A stretch of DNA of 9,132 bases from CADEEN01 sp035716845 (GTDB taxonomy: Bacteria > Pseudomonadota > Gammaproteobacteria > Burkholderiales > Burkholderiaceae_C). Both the position numbers and the translations under genes were made by a program. The notes under the pieces were generated by a model. It was given only the letters and a program-made list of their open reading frames with translations, ran no database searches and was not told where the DNA came from. Below, in pieces: positions 1-6,032 of this stretch; position 1 is the first letter of the stretch, and the number at the start of each line of letters is the position of its first letter. The stretch covers positions 1 through 9,132 of the forward strand of contig DASTJE010000032.1 of NCBI GenBank assembly GCA_035716845.1, given 5' to 3'.

Positions 1-279
1 GTCCTCGAGCGCGGCCAGCACGCCCGGTGCCGGCACGGCGACGATGGCCAGATCCACCGGACCCGGTACGGCGCCGACCGTGGCGAACGAGGGCAGGCCT
101 TGGATCTGCGCGGCCTTCGGGTTGATCGGGTACAGCGGACCGTCGAAGCCGCTGGACTTCAGGAAGTTCAGCGGCCGGCCGCCGATCTTCGTGGGGTCGG
201 ACGACGCCCCGTAGACGGCGATGGCGCGCGGTTCGAACAGCGGCGTGAGCGCGCCGCGCGGTGCCACGGGGGAGTTCAT
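1..279 (-). CDS. CoA-binding-domain protein, ADP-forming acyl-CoA synthetase type (N-terminal part only)
   Basis: The first 93 codons of a gene that leaves the window at its left edge. It reads MNSPVAPRGALTPLFEPRAI, then a Rossmann-type CoA-binding domain with IAVYGASSDPTKIGGRPL (about residues 20-37), LYPINPK (49-55) and DLAIVAVPA. This order is typical of the N-terminal domain of NDP-forming acetyl-/acyl-CoA synthetases and related CoA ligases, which make acyl-CoA from acid, CoA and ATP with release of ADP and Pi. The catalytic His domain and ATP-grasp domain would lie outside the window, so full length and substrate are unknown. The ATG at 279 is the natural start: the gap to the upstream SDR gene is only 19 bp, implying co-transcription. 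No strong Shine-Dalgarno is visible, although GAG lies about 18 bases upstream. A stand-alone CoA-binding protein is the main alternative, because only this domain is visible. Confidence 0.85.
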   Translation of the reverse strand, partial: MNSPVAPRGALTPLFEPRAIAVYGASSDPTKIGGRPLNFLKSSGFDGPLYPINPKAAQIQGLPSFATVGAVPGPVDLAIVAVPAPGVLAALED

Positions 280-298
280 CGGGTCGGTGCGTCGGAGC

Positions 299-1057
299 TC
301 AGTGGATCGACATGCCGCCATCGGCGCCGATCAGCTGACCGGTGACGTAGCTCGCGCCTTCGCTGGCCAGGAACACCCACAGCGGTGCGATCTCTTCCGC
401 CTCAGCCCAGCGCCCCAGCGGGATGCGGTCCAGCGTTCGTTGCTTGAACCGTTCGTCGGTGCGGATGGTCTCGGTCATCGGTGTGGCCGCGCCGGGGGCG
501 ACGCAGTTGACGATGATGTTGTAACGCGCCAGCTCGCGCGCCGCCGACTTGGTGAAGCCGATCAGACCGGCCTTGGCGGAGCCGTAGTTGATCTGGCCGA
601 TCGTGCCCAGGATGCCGGCGGTGGATACGGTGTTGATGATCCAGCCGCGCTGGCGCTCCATCATGCCGCCGACCACCGCCTGCAGGCAGTTGAAGCTGCC
701 GGTGAGGTGCACGTCGATCACCTGCTGCCATTGATGGGCCGACATCTTGTGCAGCATCGCGGTGCGCGTGATGCCGGCGTTGTTGACGAGCACGTCAACC
801 GGCCCCAAGGCCGTCGCCACCGCCGCAACCATCGCGTCGACCGCCGCGCGGTCGGCGACGTCGCACTTGAAGGCCGCAGCCTTGCCGCCGGCGGCGCGGA
901 TCGAATGTGCGACCTGCTCGGCCGCCTCGACGTTCCAGTCGACCACCGCGACTTGGGCCGCCTGCGCGCCGTAGGCGCGTGCGATGGCCGCGCCGATTCC
1001 CTGCCCCGCGCCGGTGACGATGGCGACCTTCCCCTCAAGGGCTTTGCCGTTGAACAT
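299..1057 (-). CDS. SDR-family oxidoreductase (FabG-like, NAD-preferring)
   Basis: A 252-residue classical short-chain dehydrogenase/reductase of normal length. Visible motifs are the cofactor glycine motif TGAGQGIG (15-22), D40 at the end of the second strand (VAVVDWN), which usually means NAD(H) rather than NADP(H), the NNAG motif (92-95), catalytic S145, and Y158-x-x-x-K162 in YGSAKAG. The usual tetrad Asn is replaced by His in DVHLTGSF (H117), a variant also seen in some hydroxyacyl-CoA dehydrogenases. The C-terminal end GADGGMSIH fits the family. The role is probably oxidation of a hydroxyl group, perhaps a 3-hydroxyacyl-CoA or secondary alcohol in the pathway encoded here; the substrate is not readable. 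The ATG at 1057 is supported by GGGAG seven bases upstream (1069-1065). It is the first gene of the leftward operon and is divergent from the acyl-CoA dehydrogenase. It is cytoplasmic, with no signal peptide. Confidence 0.93.
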   Translation of the reverse strand: MFNGKALEGKVAIVTGAGQGIGAAIARAYGAQAAQVAVVDWNVEAAEQVAHSIRAAGGKAAAFKCDVADRAAVDAMVAAVATALGPVDVLVNNAGITRTAMLHKMSAHQWQQVIDVHLTGSFNCLQAVVGGMMERQRGWIINTVSTAGILGTIGQINYGSAKAGLIGFTKSAARELARYNIIVNCVAPGAATPMTETIRTDERFKQRTLDRIPLGRWAEAEEIAPLWVFLASEGASYVTGQLIGADGGMSIH

Positions 1058-1216
1058 GCTGCTGCTCCCGTGTCAAACAAGTGTTTGGTAGACTAGATTG
1101 CCACAGCTTGACGCACGGCGCCAGGGGGAACATGCGGGGAGTGGGCCTGCGTTCGCCCTGCGCGCCCTGTACCAGCGGCGTCGGTGCGGCCAGGTTCCAC
1201 AGGGACGGAGTTGCAC
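1058..1216. promoter_or_regulatory. Divergent intergenic promoter region
   Basis: This 159-bp gap separates the leftward SDR operon from the rightward acyl-CoA dehydrogenase operon, so promoters for both should lie here. It holds the SDR ribosome binding site (GGGAG, minus strand, 1069-1065), the palindrome at 1074-1087, and an AT-richer patch around 1075-1100 that stands out in the GC-rich surroundings. A possible -35-like TTGACG lies at 1108-1113 on the plus strand, but I see no convincing -10 at the right distance. No sigma-70 promoter is therefore assigned with confidence. The part from about 1115 to 1200 is GC-rich and shows nothing else I can name. Confidence 0.6.
1074..1087. promoter_or_regulatory. 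Palindromic operator candidate, CAAAC-N4-GTTTG
   Basis: CAAACAAGTGTTTG is an inverted repeat with 6-bp arms (CAAACA/TGTTTG) around AG. Its centre is about 23 bp from the SDR start, and it lies inside the divergent promoter region. The form matches the published consensus for PsrA, a TetR-family fatty-acid sensor of pseudomonads: G/CAAAC, 2-4 bases, GTTTG/C. Similar sites serve other TetR-type regulators of fatty-acid and isoprenoid catabolism. Repression of one or both operons, relieved by an acyl-CoA or acid, is inferred. No regulator gene is in the window, so the binding protein is unknown. Confidence 0.55.
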
Positions 1217-1219
1217 ATG
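1207..1219 (+). promoter_or_regulatory. Ribosome binding site that sets the acyl-CoA dehydrogenase start
   Basis: GGAG at 1207-1210 is followed by six bases and ATG at 1217. The same frame is open further upstream to a GTG at 1184, which would add 11 residues (MRPGSTGTELH). That GTG has no good Shine-Dalgarno, and the added residues look unlike a family N-terminus. The ATG at 1217 is therefore preferred. Confidence 0.75.
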
Positions 1220-3502
1220 ATCGATCTGACGCAGAGGCTTGACGAGCGCACCGACGTGCAGCGCATGCTGTGCATGGCGGCAGCGGACTTCTTCGCGGCC
1301 GACGGCGAGGCACAGCGGCTGCGCGAATGGCGCGGCCAGTTCCCGGGGCACGACCGGGCGCGCTGGCAGCGCATGGCCGGCCTCGGGTGGCTCGGTCTGT
1401 GCCTGCCCGAGTCGCTCGGTGGCAGCGGGCTCGGTGTGGCCGAGGCTGCGGTGCTGCTCGAGCAGTGTGGACGCGCGCTCGCGCCCGAGCCGCTCGTGGC
1501 CGGTGCGCTGCTGCCGGCGTGGGCACTGCTGCATGGCGAGTCGAGCGTACTGCGCGAGCGCTGGTTGCCGGCGCTGGCGCGCGGCGAGGCGCAGCTCGCG
1601 CTCGCCGCAGACGACGACGCCACGCTGCGCGCCGAACCGCGCGGTGCGGGTCTCGTGCTGGAGGGGTGCCGGCGCTTCGTCGCTGGCGCCGCAGGGGCCG
1701 ACGCCTTCGTCGTGGCAGCGCAGGCGCCGCAGGGTACGGTGCTGTTGCTCGTCGAGGCGGACCAGCGCGGTCTGCAGCTGGCGACGCAGCCACGCGTCGA
1801 CGGCGGCCTCTGGGGCGAGCTGCGCTTCGAGGCGGCCGAGGTCGGGCCGGCGCAGGTGGTGGCCGGCGCCGAGCGCGCCAGGGCCGTGCTCGACCGGGCG
1901 CTCGACCTGGCGCGCATCGCCGCGTCCGCCGAGCTGCTCGGTGTCATGACCAAGGCGCTCGAGACGAGCGTGGCCTATATCTCGATGCGCGAGCAGTTCG
2001 GGCGCCCGATCGGCAGCTTCCAGGCGCTGCAGCACCGCGCCGCCGACATGCTGATCCAGATCGAACTGACGCGCTCGGCCGTGCTGCAGTCGGCCGCCGT
2101 GGCAGACGCACACGGCGCCGACGGGCACCGCCTGGCGATCGCCGCGAGCCAGGCCAAAGCGCGCGCCTCGGCAGCGGCGCTAGAGGTCACCAAGGGCTGC
2201 ATCCAGCTGCATGGCGGGATCGGCTACACCGACGAGTGCAACATCGGCCTGTACCTGAAGAAGGCGATGTTCGGCGCCGTGTGGCTCGGCGACGCGACGA
2301 CGCACCGGCGCCGCTACAACGAGCGGGCCGGCGACGGTCAGGAAGCGTCGGCGCCCGAGATCATCGGCGGCGGCGAGCAGCCGATCCGCCGCGACGAGTT
2401 GCGGCGCTGGCTGGCCGAGAACTTCCCGTCCGATTGGCGTTTCCCGCCCACCCGCCTGAGCCTGAAGCAAACGCGTGCATGGCACGAGAAGCTCTACCGC
2501 AAGGGCTGGGTGGCGCCGAACTGGCCGAAGGAATACGGCGGCATGGGCCTGTCGGGCTACGAGCAGGTGGCCCTGCAGTCGGAGTTCGACCGCCACGGCA
2601 TCGTCATTGCGCCGAACATGGCGGTGATCATGCTGGGGCCGCTGATCATCCGCTACGGCACCGAGCAGCAGAAGCGCGAGATCCTGCCGCGCATCCTCTC
2701 CGGGGAAGTTCTGTGGTGCCAGGGTTACTCCGAGCCGTCGGCGGGATCGGACCTCGCCAGCCTGCGCACCACCGCCGTGCTCGACGGCGACGAGTTCGTC
2801 GTCAACGGCCAGAAGATCTGGACTTCGTTCGCGCACGAGGCGGACTGGATCTTCCTGCTCGTGCGCACCGACCCGAAGGCCAAGAAGCAGGAGGGCATCA
2901 GCTTCCTGCTGGTGGATATGCGCACGCTCGGCATCACCGTCAAGCGCATCCGCAACCTGGGCGGGAATGCCGAGTTCTGCGAAACCTTCTTCGACAACGT
3001 GCGCGTGCCCAAGTCCAACCTCGTCGGCGCGTTGAACCAGGGCTGGACGATGGCCAAGTCGCTGCTCGGCAGCGAGCGCATCATGATCGGCAGCCCGCGC
3101 GCCGCGCGCGCGCCGCTCGGGCGCCTGCTCGAGCTGGGGCGCGCCTCGGGCCTGGACGGCGATGCCGCCTGGCGCGCGCGCTATGACCAGCTGCGGCTCG
3201 ACATCGACGACCTCGAGGCGATGTACGTGCGCTGCGTCGAGGTGCTGCGCCGCGGCGGTGAGCTCGGCGCCGAAGTGTCGATGCTGAAGATCTGGGTCAC
3301 CGAGGCGCAGCAGCGCGTCGCCGACCTGATGCTCGAGACCGCCGGCGCCGCCGGCGTCGGTGACGAGTCGATTGCCTTGCCTGGCGGCGCCCTGCATCCG
3401 GCACATGTGTTTTTCGCGGCGCGCCCGGCGAGCATCTACGGCGGCAGCAACGAGATCCAGCGCAACATCCTCGCCAAGGCAGTGCTCGAGCTGCCGGGCT
3501 GA
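1217..3502 (+). CDS. Fused double-length acyl-CoA dehydrogenase (FadE34/ChsE3-like architecture)
   Basis: A 761-residue protein, about twice the usual 380-400, made of two acyl-CoA dehydrogenase halves (about 1-368 and 386-761) joined by a short Gly/Glu-rich linker. The halves are complementary. The N-terminal half keeps the C-terminal-domain FAD motifs REQFGRPIGSFQ (R258 onward) and QLHGGIGY (330-337) but has a degenerate middle domain. The C-terminal half keeps the middle-domain signature YSEPSAGSDL (SEP from S505), NGQKIW and YGGSNEIQRN (741-750), but has ETAGAAGVG (from E707) in place of QxxGGxG and no RxxFG motif. E620 in LLGSERIMIG lies where isovaleryl-CoA dehydrogenase has its catalytic base, while the MCAD-type Glu is absent from both halves. 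It probably performs FAD-dependent alpha,beta-dehydrogenation of a bulky acyl-CoA, with electrons passing to ETF. This layout is known from mycobacterial FadE34 and resembles a fused form of the alpha2beta2 steroid side-chain dehydrogenases. It is the first gene of the rightward operon, with a 58-bp gap to the next gene. Confidence 0.92.
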   Translation: MIDLTQRLDERTDVQRMLCMAAADFFAADGEAQRLREWRGQFPGHDRARWQRMAGLGWLGLCLPESLGGSGLGVAEAAVLLEQCGRALAPEPLVAGALLPAWALLHGESSVLRERWLPALARGEAQLALAADDDATLRAEPRGAGLVLEGCRRFVAGAAGADAFVVAAQAPQGTVLLLVEADQRGLQLATQPRVDGGLWGELRFEAAEVGPAQVVAGAERARAVLDRALDLARIAASAELLGVMTKALETSVAYISMREQFGRPIGSFQALQHRAADMLIQIELTRSAVLQSAAVADAHGADGHRLAIAASQAKARASAAALEVTKGCIQLHGGIGYTDECNIGLYLKKAMFGAVWLGDATTHRRRYNERAGDGQEASAPEIIGGGEQPIRRDELRRWLAENFPSDWRFPPTRLSLKQTRAWHEKLYRKGWVAPNWPKEYGGMGLSGYEQVALQSEFDRHGIVIAPNMAVIMLGPLIIRYGTEQQKREILPRILSGEVLWCQGYSEPSAGSDLASLRTTAVLDGDEFVVNGQKIWTSFAHEADWIFLLVRTDPKAKKQEGISFLLVDMRTLGITVKRIRNLGGNAEFCETFFDNVRVPKSNLVGALNQGWTMAKSLLGSERIMIGSPRAARAPLGRLLELGRASGLDGDAAWRARYDQLRLDIDDLEAMYVRCVEVLRRGGELGAEVSMLKIWVTEAQQRVADLMLETAGAAGVGDESIALPGGALHPAHVFFAARPASIYGGSNEIQRNILAKAVLELPG

Positions 3503-3560
3503 AGCGCCGCCGCGGCTTGCGCCGAACGAACCCGATCCCCTGCCCCAGGAGCATGACCCC

Positions 3561-3989
3561 ATGACGATCGACCCCAGCGCGGACTGGACCCGAGGACCGG
3601 GCCCCGACGCGGTGTTCGCCCAGCACCTGGCCTCAGGCGACTTCCGCATCCAGCACTGCGCCGCGTGCGGGCGGCACGTCTTCTATCCGCGACTGGCGTG
3701 CAGCCACTGCGGCAGTGTCGCGCTCGAGTGGCAGGCGCCGAGCGGGCGCGGCACGGTGTACGCCGTCAGCGTCGTCAACCGCAGCGCCGACAAGGGCGGA
3801 CCGTACAACGTCGTGCTGGTCGATCTCGCCGAGGGCCCGCGGATGATGGGACGCGTCGACGGCGTCCCGCCCGACACGGTGCGCATCGGCATGGCGGTGC
3901 GGGCGCGCGTCGGGCAGGGGGCCGGCGGCGAGCCTTGCGTGGTGTTCGATCCTGACGCCGCTGCCGCTGGCGCCCGGAGCGCGCGATGA
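3561..3989 (+). CDS. DUF35 zinc-ribbon/OB-fold protein, partner of the thiolase-like protein
   Basis: A 142-residue protein with a rubredoxin-like zinc ribbon, CAACG (C33, C36) and CSHCG (C47, C50), then an OB-fold segment (WQAPSGRGTVYAVSVVNRS through VGQGAGGEPCVVFD). This is the complete DUF35 (ChsH2 C-terminal) arrangement. Members bind thiolase-superfamily proteins and are needed for their activity; in steroid side-chain degradation the DUF35 part of ChsH2 forms the aldolase with Ltp2. The N-terminal MaoC-like hydratase domain of ChsH2 is absent here, so any hydratase must be encoded elsewhere. The start at 3561 has AGGAG at 3547-3551, nine bases upstream. The frame is open further upstream inside the dehydrogenase gene, but only this start is supported. 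Its TGA overlaps the ATG of the next gene by 4 bp (ATGA), which suggests translational coupling and stoichiometric expression with its partner. Confidence 0.9.
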   Translation: MTIDPSADWTRGPGPDAVFAQHLASGDFRIQHCAACGRHVFYPRLACSHCGSVALEWQAPSGRGTVYAVSVVNRSADKGGPYNVVLVDLAEGPRMMGRVDGVPPDTVRIGMAVRARVGQGAGGEPCVVFDPDAAAAGARSAR

Positions 3990-5146
3990 GCGGCCACGGC
4001 ATCCGCGGCCGCGCCGCGATCGTCGGTGCGGCGCTCGCCGGCCTGGGCGAGGCGCCGGGCCGCAGCTCGGAGGAGATCGCCGTCGAGGCCAGCGTCAAGG
4101 CGCTGGCCGAGGCCGGCCTGACGACGCGCCACGTCGATGCGGTTTTCGGTTCGCTGCCGGGCAACTCGAACCCGCTGTCGGCGCTGCTGATCGCCGAGAT
4201 GCTCGGCATCCAGCCGAAATTCACCGACAACAACCGCACCGGCGGCTCGACCTTTCTGTCATACACGCAGATGGCGGCCATGGCACTCGACGCCGGCCTG
4301 TGCGAGACGGCGCTGATCTTCTACGGCAGCAACCAGCGCACCGCCGCCGGCAAGCTGGTGTCGTCGGTCAAACCCTTCGCCTACGAGGCGCCCTACGCGC
4401 CGATCTTCCCGGCGACGTCGTATGCGCTCGCGGCCTCGCGTCACATGCACGAGTACGGCACGACCCGCGAGCAGCTGGCGGCCGTGGCGGTGGCGGCCCG
4501 GGCCTGGGCCAACAAGAATCCCGAGGCCTTCATGCGCGGCCCGCTGACCGTGGCCGACGTGCTGGCCTCGCGCATGGTGTCGAGCCCGCTGACGGTGCGC
4601 GACTGCTGCCTTGTCACCGACGGCGGCGCGGCGATCGTGATGACGCGCGCCGATCGTGCGCGCCACCTGCCGAAGAAGCCCGTCTACCTGCTCGGCGCAG
4701 CGGAGGCCACCACGCACATGAACATCGTCGCCATGGCCGACCTGACGCGCACCGCGGCCATCGACTCGGGGCAGCGCGCGATGGCCATGGCCGGCGTGTC
4801 GCCGCGCGACTTCGACGTGGTGGAGCTGTACGACGCGTTCACGATCAACACCGTCCTGTTCCTCGAGGACCTGGGTTTCTGCGCCAAGGGGGAGGGCGGA
4901 CCCTTTGTCGCCAGCGGCGCCATCGCGCCGGGCGGCTCGCTGCCGGTCAACACCAACGGCGGCGGCCTGTCCTGCGTGCACCCTGGCATGTACGGCATGT
5001 TCACACTGGTGGAAGCGGTGCGGCAGCTTCGTGGCGAAGGCGGCGAGCGGCAGGTGGCGGGCGCCGAGCTGGCACTGTGCCACGGCAACGGCGGCGTGCT
5101 GTCCAGCCAGATCACCAACGTGCTCGGCACCGGGATCACGCTGTGA
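3986..5146 (+). CDS. Thiolase-fold protein of the SCP-x/lipid-transfer type, lacking the nucleophilic Cys (putative acyl-CoA aldolase)
   Basis: A 386-residue protein of the SCP-x-like thiolase family. Thiolases carry a nucleophilic Cys in a CxSG-type stretch; here the region reads DNNRTGGSTFLSYTQ, with T85-G86-G87-S88 where that Cys motif should lie and no Cys nearby. The NEAF/HDAF position is ELYDAF (Y282). NTNGGGLSCVHPGMYG follows (N322, H332, Y336), and the C-terminal CHGNGG (C365, H366) keeps the second Cys. Loss of the acylating Cys argues against ordinary thiolysis. Together with the overlapping DUF35 gene, it fits the Ltp2-type retro-aldolases, which split a 3-hydroxyacyl-CoA into an acyl-CoA plus a ketone or aldehyde and are reported to use tyrosines instead. 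The ATG at 3986 has CGGAG at 3975-3979. Alternatives are a non-catalytic thiolase-like protein or an unknown condensing enzyme; the fold call is secure, the reaction is inferred. Confidence 0.88.
   Translation: MSGHGIRGRAAIVGAALAGLGEAPGRSSEEIAVEASVKALAEAGLTTRHVDAVFGSLPGNSNPLSALLIAEMLGIQPKFTDNNRTGGSTFLSYTQMAAMALDAGLCETALIFYGSNQRTAAGKLVSSVKPFAYEAPYAPIFPATSYALAASRHMHEYGTTREQLAAVAVAARAWANKNPEAFMRGPLTVADVLASRMVSSPLTVRDCCLVTDGGAAIVMTRADRARHLPKKPVYLLGAAEATTHMNIVAMADLTRTAAIDSGQRAMAMAGVSPRDFDVVELYDAFTINTVLFLEDLGFCAKGEGGPFVASGAIAPGGSLPVNTNGGGLSCVHPGMYGMFTLVEAVRQLRGEGGERQVAGAELALCHGNGGVLSSQITNVLGTGITL
5143..5146 (+). promoter_or_regulatory. GTGA stop/start overlap (translational coupling)
   Basis: The four bases GTGA contain both the GTG start of the hydrolase and the TGA stop of the thiolase-like gene. 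This is a common re-initiation arrangement and is the main reason to prefer GTG over the ATG 21 bases downstream. Confidence 0.65.
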
Positions 5147-6009
5147 GTTCACACTCGCACGACATGCGCCCCGAGGCGTTCTACCCCGGTCTGCGGATCG
5201 AGCACGTCACGGTCGCCGGCGTGAAGGCGCTGCGGGTGGGCAGCGGGCCCGTGCTGCTTCTGCTGCACGGTGGCACCGGCTCGTGGACACATTGGGTCCG
5301 CAACATCGAGCCGCTGTCGCGCCGGTTCACTCTGGTGATTCCAGACCTGCCCGGGATGGGTGAGTCGATCGACGTGCCGCGTGACACCGACCTCGACGGC
5401 TACGGCCGCTGCCTGACGGCAGCCCTCTCCGCGGGGCTGGTGCCACCGGGGCAGCGCTTTGCCGTCGCCGGCTTTTCTTGGGGTGGGGTGGTGGCGGCAT
5501 GGCTGGCGGCGCAACTGCCCGAACACGTGTTCGCCGCCTGCCTGCTGGCGCCGGGCGGCTTTCCGCCGGACGGCTGGCATCGCCCACCGCTGAGGCCCGT
5601 GCCGCCCGGCGCGAGCGACGCCGAAGCGGATGCCATCCACCGCGCCAACCTCGAGATGATGATGATCGCCGATCCGCGCAACATCGACGCGCTGACGGTG
5701 GCGATGCAGCGCCGCAACCACGCCATGACGCGTTTCAAGTCGCGTTTCCTGGGCTATCAGGACACATTGGGGCCCAGCCTTCGACGGGTGGCCTGTCCGA
5801 TTCTGGCGATCCTGCCGGCGCGCGATCCACTGCCGCGGCCGGATACCGCCTCACGCGCCGGGTATCTGCGCCGCTGCGCACCGCATATCGTCTGCCGGGT
5901 CGTCCCCAATGCGAGCCACTGGGTCGCGTTCGAGGCACCCGACGCGGTCAACAGGCTGCTGATCGGCTTCGTCGGCCGCAATGCGCATGAGGCTGAGACG
6001 CATCGCTGA
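5143..6009 (+). CDS. Alpha/beta hydrolase
   Basis: A 288-residue alpha/beta hydrolase. The oxyanion region is LLLLHGGTGSW (38-48), the nucleophile elbow is GFSWGG with S112, the acid is probably D228 in LPARDPLP, and the catalytic His is H259 in NASHW. The triad is therefore complete and the length is normal. The chosen start is GTG at 5143: it overlaps the thiolase-like gene's stop by 4 bp (GTGA) and has GGGA at 5132-5135, seven bases upstream. An in-frame ATG at 5164 (281 residues) lacks a Shine-Dalgarno but cannot be excluded. The reaction could be ester, thioester or C-C (beta-diketone type) hydrolysis, and the sequence alone does not decide. Its place between the putative aldolase and the CoA ligase suggests it handles a pathway intermediate or releases an acid that the ligase then activates. 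No signal peptide is seen, so it is cytoplasmic. Confidence 0.9.
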   Translation: MSSHSHDMRPEAFYPGLRIEHVTVAGVKALRVGSGPVLLLLHGGTGSWTHWVRNIEPLSRRFTLVIPDLPGMGESIDVPRDTDLDGYGRCLTAALSAGLVPPGQRFAVAGFSWGGVVAAWLAAQLPEHVFAACLLAPGGFPPDGWHRPPLRPVPPGASDAEADAIHRANLEMMMIADPRNIDALTVAMQRRNHAMTRFKSRFLGYQDTLGPSLRRVACPILAILPARDPLPRPDTASRAGYLRRCAPHIVCRVVPNASHWVAFEAPDAVNRLLIGFVGRNAHEAETHR

Positions 6010-6032
6010 CAGACTTCACCCGGAGCATTCTC

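Noticed and set aside
221..1096. A 291-codon plus-strand frame opposite the SDR gene
   Set aside because: The minus-strand SDR has full family motifs and a ribosome binding site. The plus-strand translation is Arg/Asp/His-rich with no motif.
1108..1136. A sigma-70 promoter using TTGACG as the -35 element
   Set aside because: No acceptable -10 hexamer occurs 16-18 bases downstream; the region there is GC-rich.
1184..1216. Upstream GTG start for the fused dehydrogenase
   Set aside because: It has no good Shine-Dalgarno, whereas GGAG at 1207-1210 fits the ATG at 1217.
2180..3649. A 489-codon open frame on the minus strand
   Set aside because: It is antisense to the dehydrogenase, whose plus-strand protein is clearly conserved. 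The antisense translation has no recognisable domain.
4300..5142. In-frame upstream extension of the hydrolase frame within the thiolase-like gene
   Set aside because: This part translates to Arg/Gly-rich sequence in a different frame from the conserved thiolase-like protein. The hydrolase homology begins only after about 5143.
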